The notes under the pieces: generated by a model
The model's input: only the letters and a program-made list of their open reading frames with translations
Databases searched by the model: none
What the model was told of the DNA's origin: nothing
Origin: Lucinisca nassula
Lineage: Eukaryota > Mollusca > Bivalvia > Lucinida > Lucinidae
DNA: 64,000 nucleotides
Direction of reading: 5' to 3'
Assembly (NCBI GenBank): GCA_963580285.1
Contig: OY757010.1
Span: forward strand, 60,906,406-60,970,405
Part shown: positions 1 through 10,100 of the stretch, piece after piece
How positions within the stretch are numbered: position 1 is the first letter of the stretch
Layout: each line of letters opens with the position of its first letter
Position numbers and translations under genes: made by a program

Positions 1-144
1 TCTGAAGAAGCCATCTGATCAGGATCTACACTGTTTGGCATTTAGTTTATGAATTTGTAGCAATAAATTACATCAAGTAATTTGATTGGTTGATAGACAG
101 AAATGGGTGTAGCTTAAATGAATATTCAGCAAGATAAGGGTTAA
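1..144. mobile_element. Right half of a TTAACCC-type MITE (family a)
   Basis: Begins inside the palindromic core (GAAGCCATCTGATCAGGATC, then CTACACTGTTTG) and ends with the family's right end, CAGCAAGATAAGGGTTAA, at the TTAA target site. The left half lies outside the window. A second, different core follows at about 160-225. Confidence 0.8.
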
Positions 145-283
145 GATAGCTGGATGAGTGGCAAACAGTGCAGATGCCCTGTTCTGTGACATCTCGTCGG
201 GATATACACTGCTCACAAGCAGTAAATATGGTATGCAGTTTCTGTGGTGATTTTATCGGAAATGGACAAACTACATGTATTTA

Positions 284-437
284 GGGGATAACTGTATTGA
301 AAATTGTCATTTGGGGAGGTAAATCGGTGGTTTTACGGTCGGAAATTTCGTTTTACGCGGAGCCGTAAAACGGAATTTGCGACCGTAAAACCGACGATTT
401 ACCTCCCCAAATGACAATTTCCAATACAGTTATCCCC
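284..437. repeat. 154-bp near-perfect inverted repeat
   Basis: The arms begin GGGGATAACTGTATTG and end CAATACAGTTATCCCC with a loop of about 8 bp near 356-365. Flanking 438-653 is a separate MITE-like unit with ends ATTCTAATGC and GCATTAGAAT. No coding sequence. A degenerate copy of the arm start is at about 29457-29500. Confidence 0.85.
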
Positions 438-653
438 ATTCTAATGCATTTATTTGGTTGTTTTCTATAAAAAGTGTGCAATTCTGCTCAAAGTGGCAAG
501 CGCTGTCAGCTGCGTAAAACCAAATTCCAGCCAATGGAAAGCGACGTTACATGATGACGTCGGGTTTCCGACAGTATATCGCAGAATATACTGTCGCAAA
601 TTTTTGACGTTATCCAATCAGTCGTCACGTTACATATGCAAGTGCATTAGAAT
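438..653. mobile_element. Small MITE with ATTCTAATGC termini
   Basis: 216 bp with 10-bp perfect inverted ends, starting directly after the inverted repeat at 284-437. It contains an internal GACAGTATAT/ATATACTGTC hairpin. The short open frame across it is not a gene. Confidence 0.55.
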
Positions 654-823
654 TTAGGTTTTAGCCCTTGTTCAGCTGTCACCAGAATAAGCACACATTT
701 TTGCAAACAGTGTAGATACAGATCTGATGGCTTCTGATATGCACCAAATTTTAAATACAACTTTTTTATGGAACAAAATGTGTATCATACACAACAAAAT
801 GCAGTAAACATTGTCAGATCTTT

Positions 824-888
824 CTGTGAATGTTGGAGATAGATGACTTGAAACTATGTTTCAAGTCATCTATCTCCAACATTCACAG
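824..888. repeat. Perfect 31-bp hairpin
   Basis: Arms 824-854 and 858-888 are exact reverse complements around the 3-bp loop TAT. The stem begins CTGTGAATGTTGGAGATAG. Probably the core of a MITE whose ends I cannot define. Confidence 0.85.
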
Positions 889-904
889 CTTAGGATACTT
901 TGAA

Positions 905-1500
905 CTATCGAAGCTCCGTCAAATGCACATGTGACTGGTGATCATGTTGGGGGTTGATACCTGCTGGGGTTGGCAACTTTCTTTCATGGAGATTGATCAT
1001 GAAATCTTTACTACGGTCATTGTTTCCCTTCCCCTGATTCAAGAAGGATATTCCCTTCCCAACAGGGCTTCGAAAGTCAGATTGGGCTGCATGATGCAGA
1101 GTTGAAACCAACCGCCCACAAGTACCCGGAAACCGCTTAGTAGGACTAAGCCTGCCCAGGCAAAGTGGTGTGAGTCGGCCGGTCCATGCATATAATCCCT
1201 ATTGGTTTCATTGGACAGCAGGAATTGAGATGTCATATCATCTTAATGTCGGGTAAAAGTCTGACAAAATTGGAAGTAATGTCTCTAAAATGACCTAAAT
1301 AGTGTTGACAGGGACGTTAAACCTCAAACAAACAAATCAAGAAGGCTAGTTGTCAGTTCTGGTAAAGGAATTGCACTGTACTGGTTAAAAGCTTAAGCAT
1401 AAGCCTGCCCAGAAAGTATTGTTAAGTAATCTGACCAGCTGGATATGACCTAAATATTGTTGACTGGGTCCTTAAACTCCAGGGGCCAGTTGTTAAAAAC
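905..1500 (+). mobile_element. SINE-A copy interrupted by a SINE-B
   Basis: SINE-A here means the tRNA-headed family with body GAGATTGATCATGAAATC and tail GTTGACTGGG...TTAAACTCC. This copy keeps the box-B-like part of its head near 950, runs to about 1050, and resumes at about 1342 to end near 1490. A SINE-B lies between, flanked by TCAAGAAGG on both sides, the target-site duplication. Confidence 0.75.
1050..1332 (+). mobile_element. SINE-B copy nested in SINE-A
   Basis: SINE-B is the commonest repeat of the window, about 290-305 bp: a GGGCTTGAAG...GATGGGCTGCATGATG head, a central GCCTGCCCAGGCAAAGCG block, and a tail GTTGACGGGGACGTTAAACC ending in CAAA repeats. Its recurring 60-115 aa open frames ([14 protein letters not shown] and similar) are by-products, not genes. 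This copy is 5'-degenerate. Confidence 0.8.
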
Positions 1501-2343
1501 TAACGATATCATTAAAATTTTGATCATTTAACAGGTCTGAGAGTTTAGCTATTTCTAAAGACTGTCCATAAAAATAAAGACAGTCTTTAAATTTATGGAC
1601 TCACGTGTCTCTAGAAAGCAATGCAAATCATAAGAATTTTCAAAAATTAAAAAATCGCAGAATGTGTATTATATAAACTTATCCGTTAAATGATGAATTG
1701 CATACACAGAAAGTTTTGTCTCAAACTGTTGTCTACTTTTCAAGTATTTATATAAAACGTCTACGGAAGATATTCTTGTTTAGGTTTTCTCCCTTCGTGT
1801 ACTTTACAACAAGTGTGCCACGCATCAGGTTACATATTTCAGTGTTTATAGTGTAAGGGAGAAAACCTGAACTACACAGAATCAATTATTTAAGTTCTTG
1901 AATTATTAATCAACAAGACAACGGATCATACTCAGTTTTCAGCTACGCGCAGATTATCATGTAATAAAGAAGGTTGCGTAACACATGTACTGCGATTTTC
2001 GAATTTTTGAAAATTCTTACGATTTGCATTGCTTTCTAGAGACACGTCAGTCCATAAATTTAAAGACTGTCTTTATTTTTATGGACAGTCTTTAGAAATA
2101 GCTAAACTCTCAGACCTGTTTAATATGGCAAATATGCTAATATTTTTGCTGAAAAAAATGTGAGCAGCTTTTGCAGTTGCAAAAGCTGCTCACATTTTTT
2201 TCAGCAAAAATACAATTGCAAAAGCTGCTCACATTTTTTCAGCAAAATACAACTGTGTTTGATATTGTACTTACTACAACAGTTAACAATATGACCACTA
2301 ACGAGTCCATTAAGCTAACGATGCTTTGAACAGCTGGGCCCAG
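1484..2343. mobile_element. GGGCCAGTTGTT-type MITE, interrupted by a foldback element
   Basis: Left end GGGGCCAGTTGTT, right end GAACAGCTGGGCCC. Its core is a palindrome, GTGAGCAGCTTTTGCA and complement, here partly duplicated at 2160-2240. A 587-bp element is inserted at 1532-2118. Other copies: 19502-19748 and 26205-26450, with fragments near 19820, 34260 and 56205. Confidence 0.75.
1532..2118. mobile_element. Foldback element copy 1 (long inverted repeats)
   Basis: Terminal inverted repeats of about 150 bp start CAGGTCTGAGAGTTTAGC and themselves contain a short inverted repeat (AAAGACTGTCC/GGACAGTCTTT). The interior carries a second inverted pair around GGTTTTCTCCCTT / AAGGGAGAAAACC. Flanked by TTTAA on both sides (1527-1531, 2119-2123). 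No open frame. Confidence 0.85.
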
Positions 2344-3620
2344 AACAAACAAAATCAAACTTTTGAAGTTTGACTGTATTTCATGAAACATTTTTGACAC
2401 CAATAATAAGGTAAGGGACAGAAATATAACACTTTTCATGATCTCTAAGACTTTTACTAATGAAACGAGTAATGTTTGTGACATGAACATGAATATTATG
2501 TACAGCTTCATACAGAGTACACACCAACCTCTCTGTAGCACTGTTCATTATAACAGTTTTGGATATAACATGGTTCAAAAGCAGATCTAAAATGTATAGT
2601 TTATATAGAAAATGGTCATTTTTCTTTATAATCTACACATTTTTGTTTTGATAAATGGCACAATTGTTGTTCTTCCATAAGTAGTGGTACAGATAGGCCT
2701 AAACAAATAGTGTAGACCAAGATCAGACTGCTCCTTCAGAGCAGTCTGATCATGGACTACACTTTTTTGCCATTCTGTCTGCACCTTTTAGACTCCTTGT
2801 TGGAGAAGGAAACAAATGTTAAATTAATTTTTAGAATTACAGGAAGTCCTCAAGGTATCCAGATTGTTAAGATTTTACGGTACTAACAAGTTTTCTGCTG
2901 TGGACCCTCAAAAACAGTGTTATAAACAGGTTTTGGTGTATTTACTCTTAAAGCACAATGAAAATTCTAGAGCAGACAACAATCTTCCTTTCTAGAGTAA
3001 TAAAGGCTTGACATTTCATGCAGATGGTTCACATGAATTGACAAGCACCATTTTATCTTAAAAACTAAGATGTAAGAATGTAAATGCGATATGTTTATAG
3101 TTGTGATAAGGATTGTTAGAGTTACCCCATTTTGTACCAGAAACCCCAAAACTGGTACCTGAGCAAACAGTGCAGGTCCAGATCAGACACCACAGAATGT
3201 TAACTTGTTACAACTTGTAGCCAAACATCTGACTGTGTGAGAAGGGTATTAGTTAAAAACTGTCTTATATCAAGATTGCATAGAAAAATGACCATTTATG
3301 GTCATTTTTCTGTACAATCTATACATTTTGGTACCATCTTTTAACAATGTAATATTAAAAATGTGTTATACAGTATAGCTCCAATATATCGCGGTAATCG
3401 GCGTCCATAGCCCAAAAACCGTGATGTGGTCCGAGCGCGATATAAGTCGCAGTAGTTTGCCGAGATGCCAATACAAGTCGTGGTGATAGTTTGGTGAGAT
3501 ACCGTTTATCAATCCACAATAATGGCTGTCAGTAATGCTATCGGCCGTATTTCACCATTAAAGTAGGTTCAGAATTACTTAATGACAGAACAAACTAGAG
3601 CTATCACTAAAGGTGATGAA

Positions 3621-3906
3621 TACCCCCACAAAAACTGCCTTGATAGTACATCAGCGCCATTTTGCAATTTTTTCACTTGAAAGGGGCCATAACTATGTCA
3701 AAAATTGACGAATTGTAGTGGAAATCGAACTTGACCTGTATTTTATGATGTTACATCAGTGTACCAAAAATTATAAAAATCGGTGAAGCGCTTTTTGAGT
3801 TATCGTCTGGAAACCAAGTCAAAAGACCGACCGACCGACAGACCGACCGACCGACAGACCGACAAGCTCACTCCTATATACCCCCCAAATTTCATTTGTG
3901 GGGGTA
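3621..3906. mobile_element. MITE with TACCCCCACAAA termini and GACCGACC tract
   Basis: Inverted ends TACCCCCACAAA and TTTGTGGGGGTA. The right part contains a short (GACCGACC/GACAGACC) simple repeat and CTCACTCCTATATACC. Related in style to the satellite-bearing elements near 40 and 45 kb. Confidence 0.65.
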
Positions 3907-4361
3907 TAATAAAGGGGACTGTGTCTACCAATTAACTTGCATTTGAGAACAGCTGAAAATCTGCGTCTGAAAACATGTGATTGCTAAAATGTCAAAACAG
4001 GACACCATTTTGGATGTGCGGGGCTCCCCTGGTTGTCTGTAACTGTGACGGCCAAGGGGTGCAACTACCATAAGCACTAAGTGCTTAGGCAATTCGAGTT
4101 GTTTCCCTTGGCTTGCCAGAGGTCAGAATCATCAAAAGTAGCGGTTGGAAAAAAATTATTTACCGTCTACCACGGGCCGAAAAACTATACAACAACAAAA
4201 CTATCATTTTATTGTGTTTTGATTTCTTTCTTTTTATTTTCACATGGAAGGCATGATAGATCACGATTAGGATGCTCTGCATGAGGGAGCACGGACATCA
4301 TTGTCTGATTGAGCATTGAGTGGATTACTCAGTTATGACAAGTTTGGGGATTAAGATTAAT

Positions 4362-4950
4362 CAGGTCTGAGAGTTTAGCTATTTCTAAAGACTGTCCATA
4401 AAAATAAAGACAGTCTTTAAATTTATGGACTCACGTGTCTCTATAAAGCAATGCAAATCGTAAGAAATTTCAAAAATTCGAAAATCGCAGATTATGTATT
4501 ATATAAACTTCTTCGTTACATGATGAATTGCGTAAAAAAGAAAGATTTTTCACGAATCTGTTGTCTAATTTTCGAGTATTTATATAAAACGGCTACAGAA
4601 GATATTCTTGTTTAGGTTTTCTCCCTTCATATACTTTACAACAAGTGTGCCACGCTTTAGGTGACATATTTCATTGTTTATGGTGTAAGGGAGAAAACCT
4701 GAACTACACAGAATCAATTATTTAGTTTCTTGAATTATTAATCAACAAGACAACGGATCATACTCAGTTTTCAGCTACATGCAGATTATCATGTAATAAA
4801 GAAGGTTGCATAACACATGTACTGCGATTTTCGAATTTTTGAAAATTTGTGCAATTTGCATTGCTTTCTACAGACACGTGAGTCCATAAATTTAAAGACT
4901 GTCTTTATTTTTATGGACAGTCTTTAGAAATAGCTAAACTCTCAGACCTG
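4362..4950. mobile_element. Foldback element copy 2
   Basis: The same element as 1532-2118, 589 bp, flanked by TTAAT (4357-4361, 4951-4955). It is nested inside the pogo-like element 3371-5186. High similarity between the copies suggests recent activity. Confidence 0.85.
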
Positions 4951-5417
4951 TTAATTGTTCGCCAATACCTGTTCTAACTGACGCTAATTGGATTATTTGG
5001 TTATAATGTGTGAACTAACAATTGGCGCCTGGTTTAACCTGGTTTTAAATAAATTTTAACAACTTAAAGCTCTATTTTTTTTTTAATTATGAATTTTTAA
5101 GGGAAAAAAAAAAAAAAGGATCCACGGCGCAACCACGATAGATTGGACCGCAAAATATCGGAATGTGATATATTGGAGCTCTACTGTAACAAACAGTGAT
5201 ATAATGGGTTTAAGTGTGAAAGAATTTCAGCAGCCTTAATATGTAGATTGAAAAATTTATCTTGAGAGCTTGTGACACCAAATACTTATCCTTTTTTCTT
5301 TGATGCTCCTAGCAAAAATTGAAGATATCAACATTTTATTCTTCATCCATTTGTAAGTCAAGCCATATTTTTCTGTTTTCAAATATTTTTTTTTCTGAAA
5401 CTTTGAGGATCACTGTA

Positions 5418-5630
5418 TTAACCCTTCTCTTGCTGAATATTCAGTTTAGCCACACCCATTTCTGACTTTGAACCAATCAGATAACTCAATGTAATTTATT
5501 CCTACAAAGCCATAAACTGAATGTCAAACAGTGTAGATCCTGATCAGATGGCTTCTTCAGAAGCCATCTGATCTGGATCTACACTGTTTCCAAAGATAGG
5601 GGTTGTCATGAACAGCATGATAAGAGTTAA
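5418..5630. mobile_element. TTAACCC MITE family a
   Basis: TTAACCCTTCTCTTGCTGAA to AACAGCATGATAAGAGTTAA with the core hairpin GTGTAGATCCTGATCAGATG / CATCTGATCTGGATCTACAC in the middle. TTAA at both ends and a CCC start fit piggyBac-type target choice. Other copies: 18098-18246, 18337-18546, 21850-22040, 22869-23068, 25399-25611, 38633-38815, 43650-43853, 44235-44405. Confidence 0.8.
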
Positions 5631-5858
5631 CCCATTGCAGGCAGAAAACCCCTATAGGGGTACCTTGGCATACAGTGCAGACCCAGATCAGATGCCGCAG
5701 AACGCGGCATCTGATCAGGGCCTGCACTATTTGCTAACAGAATTTTCCATTAAAAAGTAGAATAAAAACAAAATAATAGGCCTACCACCACTTATTTTGA
5801 CAAATGGACTTGTCCAACATACAGCAATGGTCGAGCCCACTAGCATACAATGGGTTAA
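5627..5858. mobile_element. TTAACCC MITE family e, abutting family a
   Basis: Left end TTAACCCATTGCAGGC, right end GCATACAATGGGTTAA. It shares the single TTAA at 5627-5630 with the neighbouring family a copy. The core hairpin has the same outer arm (CAGTGCAGACC, GATCAGATG) but a different centre (CCGCAGAACGCGG). A second copy is at 42723-42952. Confidence 0.75.
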
Positions 5859-6098
5859 AAGATTCCCTGCAAATCCATGACAGTTATTTACACAACAACT
5901 GTCATTTATCTCCCTCTGGATACCCATAGGGTGAAGAAACTCATGCGGTCAGCGAAGAATTTGACCAGACTGCACAGATGCACTAGCTCATCTAAATTAA
6001 AATTAGCTCATCTAAATTAAAATTTTAGTTCATACAGATTTACCATTTGTATGTCTATATACAACAACTTTGAAGTCTCACAAGGCACGACAATCATA

Positions 6099-6590
6099 AT
6101 TTAATCCCTATCCTGCTGAATAAATTAATTTATCAAACCCATTTCTTACTATCAGCCAACCAAACTACTTGATACAATAATTTTCATTCAATGTAACAAT
6201 ATGAATGACAAACAGTGTAGATCCTGATCAGATGGCTTTGGTAGCCATCTGATCTAGATTTACAGTTTGCAAAGGTAGGGGATATCATTACGATAACACA
6301 CTCGTGCGACATAGTGTATTTTTTCACGTCTCCAAAAATGGCTACTTTTCTGATGAAAGTCTGTGATATTTTTCTTATTTATACCGCAAACATAGGCTGT
6401 AGGTACTCGTTGGCACCACCTCATTGAGGCGGTTCTAACGAGTACCCACAACTAATGTCTTGGAGGAGGAATAAGAAAAATAATGTACACCCCCGTAAAC
6501 CCAGTTTTCTCTATATAAACTGGGGTTTAGAGGGGTGTTCATTTCATGGACTTGTTCACGTGATGTTGTGTTCAGCAGGACAAGGGTTAA
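6099..6590. mobile_element. Family a MITE split by a second element
   Basis: The left half at 6099-6288 contains the usual core; the right end TTCAGCAGGACAAGGGTTAA is at 6571-6590. Between them (about 6289-6560) lies the GTTATCG...AATGAACACCCC element, also found at about 47735-48000 and 48675-48960. The whole composite begins 22 bp after the host gene's stop codon. Confidence 0.7.
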
Positions 6591-6611
6591 GAGTGTTTCA
6601 TGGGCTTACAA

Positions 6612-7121
6612 TCATTCAGACATTTTTTCTTCACCATTCTCTTTCTTGTCTTTTGAAGACTCTGCCTTCACCAATAAACTTTCAATATCTTCATGCCTTG
6701 GCAATTCCCCTTTCGGTACCAGTTCATATTTCCCGTATGGCTTTTTCCTCTTTTTAAGCAGATTAACCAGGTCTGGGTAGTTTAATTTCTTGTAAAATAT
6801 CAGGTACGCCTCTCCAAGGTGCTGACGGATATCAACCGTCAATTTCAACTCCCGCGCTCTTGTCCTTATTTCCCGGCTTTCAGTTGCAGGCATCCCTGGA
6901 CCAAAAATGACTTCCTCGAAGCCACTTGCTTGTGCGAATTTCTCAAGTATTTTAGTCATTACCACAATCAGATATCTATCAGGGAGGAAAAAGCCCTTCT
7001 CATCAGTTTTTTCCTCTGGTTCATCATCAGGCTCAGGTGGTGCCTCCTTCTTCAATTTTTCTGCCTTGTCCATAACTTGTTGCCACGGAATCCAGGTCTT
7101 AGAGTCATCCCGACGGCTAAT
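6612..7121 (-). CDS. NKRF: Exon 13: R3H-like C-terminal domain and stop
   Basis: Acceptor AATTTACAG at 7122, phase 0; stop TGA at 6612-6614. An acidic/Lys linker is followed by [40 protein letters not shown] and a [20 protein letters not shown] end. Spacing and residues match the R3H and extreme C-terminus of vertebrate NKRF. The G-patch expected just before it is absent: exon 12 joins directly in phase 0. A TTAA-flanked MITE starts 22 bp after the stop, so the 3' UTR probably contains transposon sequence. Confidence 0.85.
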   Translation of the reverse strand: MSRRDDSKTWIPWQQVMDKAEKLKKEAPPEPDDEPEEKTDEKGFFLPDRYLIVVMTKILEKFAQASGFEEVIFGPGMPATESREIRTRARELKLTVDIRQHLGEAYLIFYKKLNYPDLVNLLKKRKKPYGKYELVPKGELPRHEDIESLLVKAESSKDKKENGEEKMSE

Positions 7122-10100
7122 CTGTAAATTACATATTAACCCTTTTTATACCAAGTGGAATCTTCCACCTTATATATAGCACAAGTCCATTTCAACATTT
7201 AAGGGTGTCAGGTTGTGTTTTCTTGAAATTTAAGTTGGAAAATGGCTGAACTTTATCATGCAAACAGTGGAGGTCTGATCTGGGCCTGCACTGTTTGCCA
7301 GGGTACCCATTTTGGGGTTTCCAGTACAAAATGGGTTTTTGTTTTGTTTGATTTGAGGTTTAACGTCCCCGTCAACACTGTAAAGGTCATTTTGGAGATG
7401 TTGCTTCCAATTTTGTGGGACTTTTACCCGACATTGAAATGAAATGACATCTCAAGCCCTGTCGCCCAATGAAATTTAGCATGGATGGTCCGCCTCACAC
7501 CATGGTTGTTGGTCAGGCTTAGATCCTGTAAGCGGTTTACCAGTACTAGTGTGCGGGCCGGATTCAGCTCTGCGTGGAAGCATCGTGCAGCCCATATATT
7601 TCTTCAAGCCCCTATGGGCGGGGGCGGTGTACAAAATGGGTTAAGATGCAGCATGAGCAGCCATCTTTGTAAAAAAAAAAAAAAATATAGAAACTTATTC
7701 AATTGAAATGACTGACCACAAACTACATGTGTAACAGTTTTACTGTCAGTTAACCCATTTTGTACCAGAAACCCCAAAACGGGTATTTGGCAAACAGTCA
7801 GCAATTTTCCAAATCAGTTTAGAAGAAAACAACCTGACACCCCTAAATTTTGAAATGGACTTGTGCTATATATAAACCTAGGCTGTGGTGGCCTCTGCTG
7901 TGCAGTCAACTCTCTCCTCTAGCCAAGAGTCAATCTAAATTCCCAGTGTCAAACAGTCAAGTTAACTCTATAGCCAACATTTGAAGTTCAAAATAGCAGT
8001 TAAGGGTAATGGTATTTTCATGCCTATTTCGGCCCCCGCCCATAGGGGCTTGAAGAAATATATGGGCTGCATGATGCTTCCACGCAGAGCTGAATCCGGC
8101 CCGCACACTAGTGCTGGTAAACCGCTTAGAGGATCTAAGCCTGTCCAGGAACCGCGGTGCGAGGCGGACCTTCCATGCTAATAAACCATATTGGTTTCAT
8201 TGGGCGACAGGGCTTGAGAAGTCATTTCATCTCAATGTCAGGTAAAAGTCCCACAAAATTGGAAGCAACATCTCCAAAATGACCTTTACAGTGCTGACGG
8301 GGACGTTAAACCTCAAATCAAACAAACAAACAATGTTCATGCCTACCAAAACTACCTCAAAATTACCATTTTGTGATCATAAATTATTGCATATACCAGT
8401 GATCGACTGGCATGTACAAATGATCAATTTACATATACCAATGATTGATTTGCACCTACCAATGACTAATTTGCATATACCAATGATTGAAATGATTGAT
8501 TTGCATATACCAATGGTTGATTTGCATAGACCAATGATTGATTTGCATATACACTCGGACCTTGTTATAGCACGATTCGTTACAGCACGAATTTGGATAT
8601 AACACGGTTTTGGTTTGGACCCCAACAAACATTAATAAATATTAGCCAAGGATTGTATCGGGTTTTAAGCACAACAACTTTATTTTCCTCTCACCTTTGA
8701 CTGCGGTAATACGGTAGCTAACACAGTAGCTAACACGGTTTATAACGGTATTTTTTTATATTTATTGCAGGCCTCCAGCAGAGTTGAATATACAGTATAT
8801 AAACTTGTTTAGCTTGACACGCATGATAAACATGAACTGCCATCTGCACAATCAAAAGTTTTGGCTTAGTGAGTGAGATAAAGAGATTAAAGAATTCACT
8901 TACACAACGGGAAAAAAAATATTTATCACGCTCTGTTAAGGATCACTGCTCAGCAGAATGCAGACGATGTGATCGGTCAACTGCAATAAAACTCATTTTC
9001 TAGAGCCGCATGTAAAAGAAAGTCAGATTTATTCCAGCTTAAAAGCAAATGATAAAACATATTCAAGATCGATTTTCGCGGTAAAATAATCATTCAAAGA
9101 CCATGTGCGCCATTAAAAATCGTTTCAAATGGCTAAAATATTAAGGGTAAGACATTTCAAGGGAAGTAATTCAAATTTCTTGTAAGCGTTGATCATTGTC
9201 CGGTTCCACACTAACCCGGTAATTTCACCATTGGAATATATTAACGGTACTGTAGTTCGGTATGGTTTCGGACGCTCAGTTACAACAAAGTTAGCCGGGA
9301 ACCAGCTATCAAAATGGCGTCATACTCGCTGTCAGATCGGACGATTTCTGGATATAAAACATGGTTTATCAGCTGGTTTCGATTAAAGTGACCTGTTTGA
9401 CTTGATGGGCCATGGTATTTACTGCCATTGATTAGTTCTAAACACATTTTAGTCGGGAAATACGGTCATTAACCGGACCGCACATCATCTTGTTTGGGAA
9501 ACAATTGATCACCATTGTGTCAATGTTGATCTGTGACAAATACGGTCGGCGTTTATAACACGATTCGGTTAACTAACACGGTCCATTGGTTGGACCCGGA
9601 GTTCCGTGTTATAACGAGGTTGAGGTGTACCTATGAAATGTTAGCAAAAACCAATGATCAGTCACCGTATCTGAGCCAAGCCCAACTATTTAAACCTTTT
9701 GTAATAGGAGACTAGCTTTTTTACTAAGCCAGAACCTTTACTTGATACTGTGTTTGTCAAACAACTATGTTTAATACATACATGCAAAAATGCGGCCCCC
9801 ACCCATCGGGCTTGAAGAAATAGATGGGCTGCATGATGCTTCCACGCAGAGCTGAAATCCGACCGCACACAAGTACTGGTAAACCCAGACAGGATCTAAG
9901 CTCGCCCAGGCAAAGCGGTGCGAGTCAGACTATATATCTATCTTCTGATACTGCATCGGTCACATTTGACCATTACCGCAGGTGTATATTACATACACTC
10001 CAGGTTTTGCAGGATGAAAGCCTACACAGTAATCATGTAATTACAGTAGGGATCTTTAACCTGCACAGGGGATGGTTCTCCCTGCACAGGGGGCCTCCAG

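Larger units (their letters stand above)
3371..5186. mobile_element. pogo/Tigger-like element, 1.8 kb, no transposase left
   Basis: The ends CAGTATAGCTCCAATATATC and, inverted, CAGTAGAGCTCCAATATATC are flanked by TA. CAGT ends with a TA target are usual in the pogo branch of Tc1/mariner. The interior holds a 286-bp TACCCCCACAAA element, the foldback at 4362-4950 and unassigned sequence; no DDE remnant was recognised. Confidence 0.7.

Noticed and set aside
8279..8628. 107- and 83-codon frames on both strands
   Set aside because: Translations of the 22-bp minisatellite running into a transposon end.
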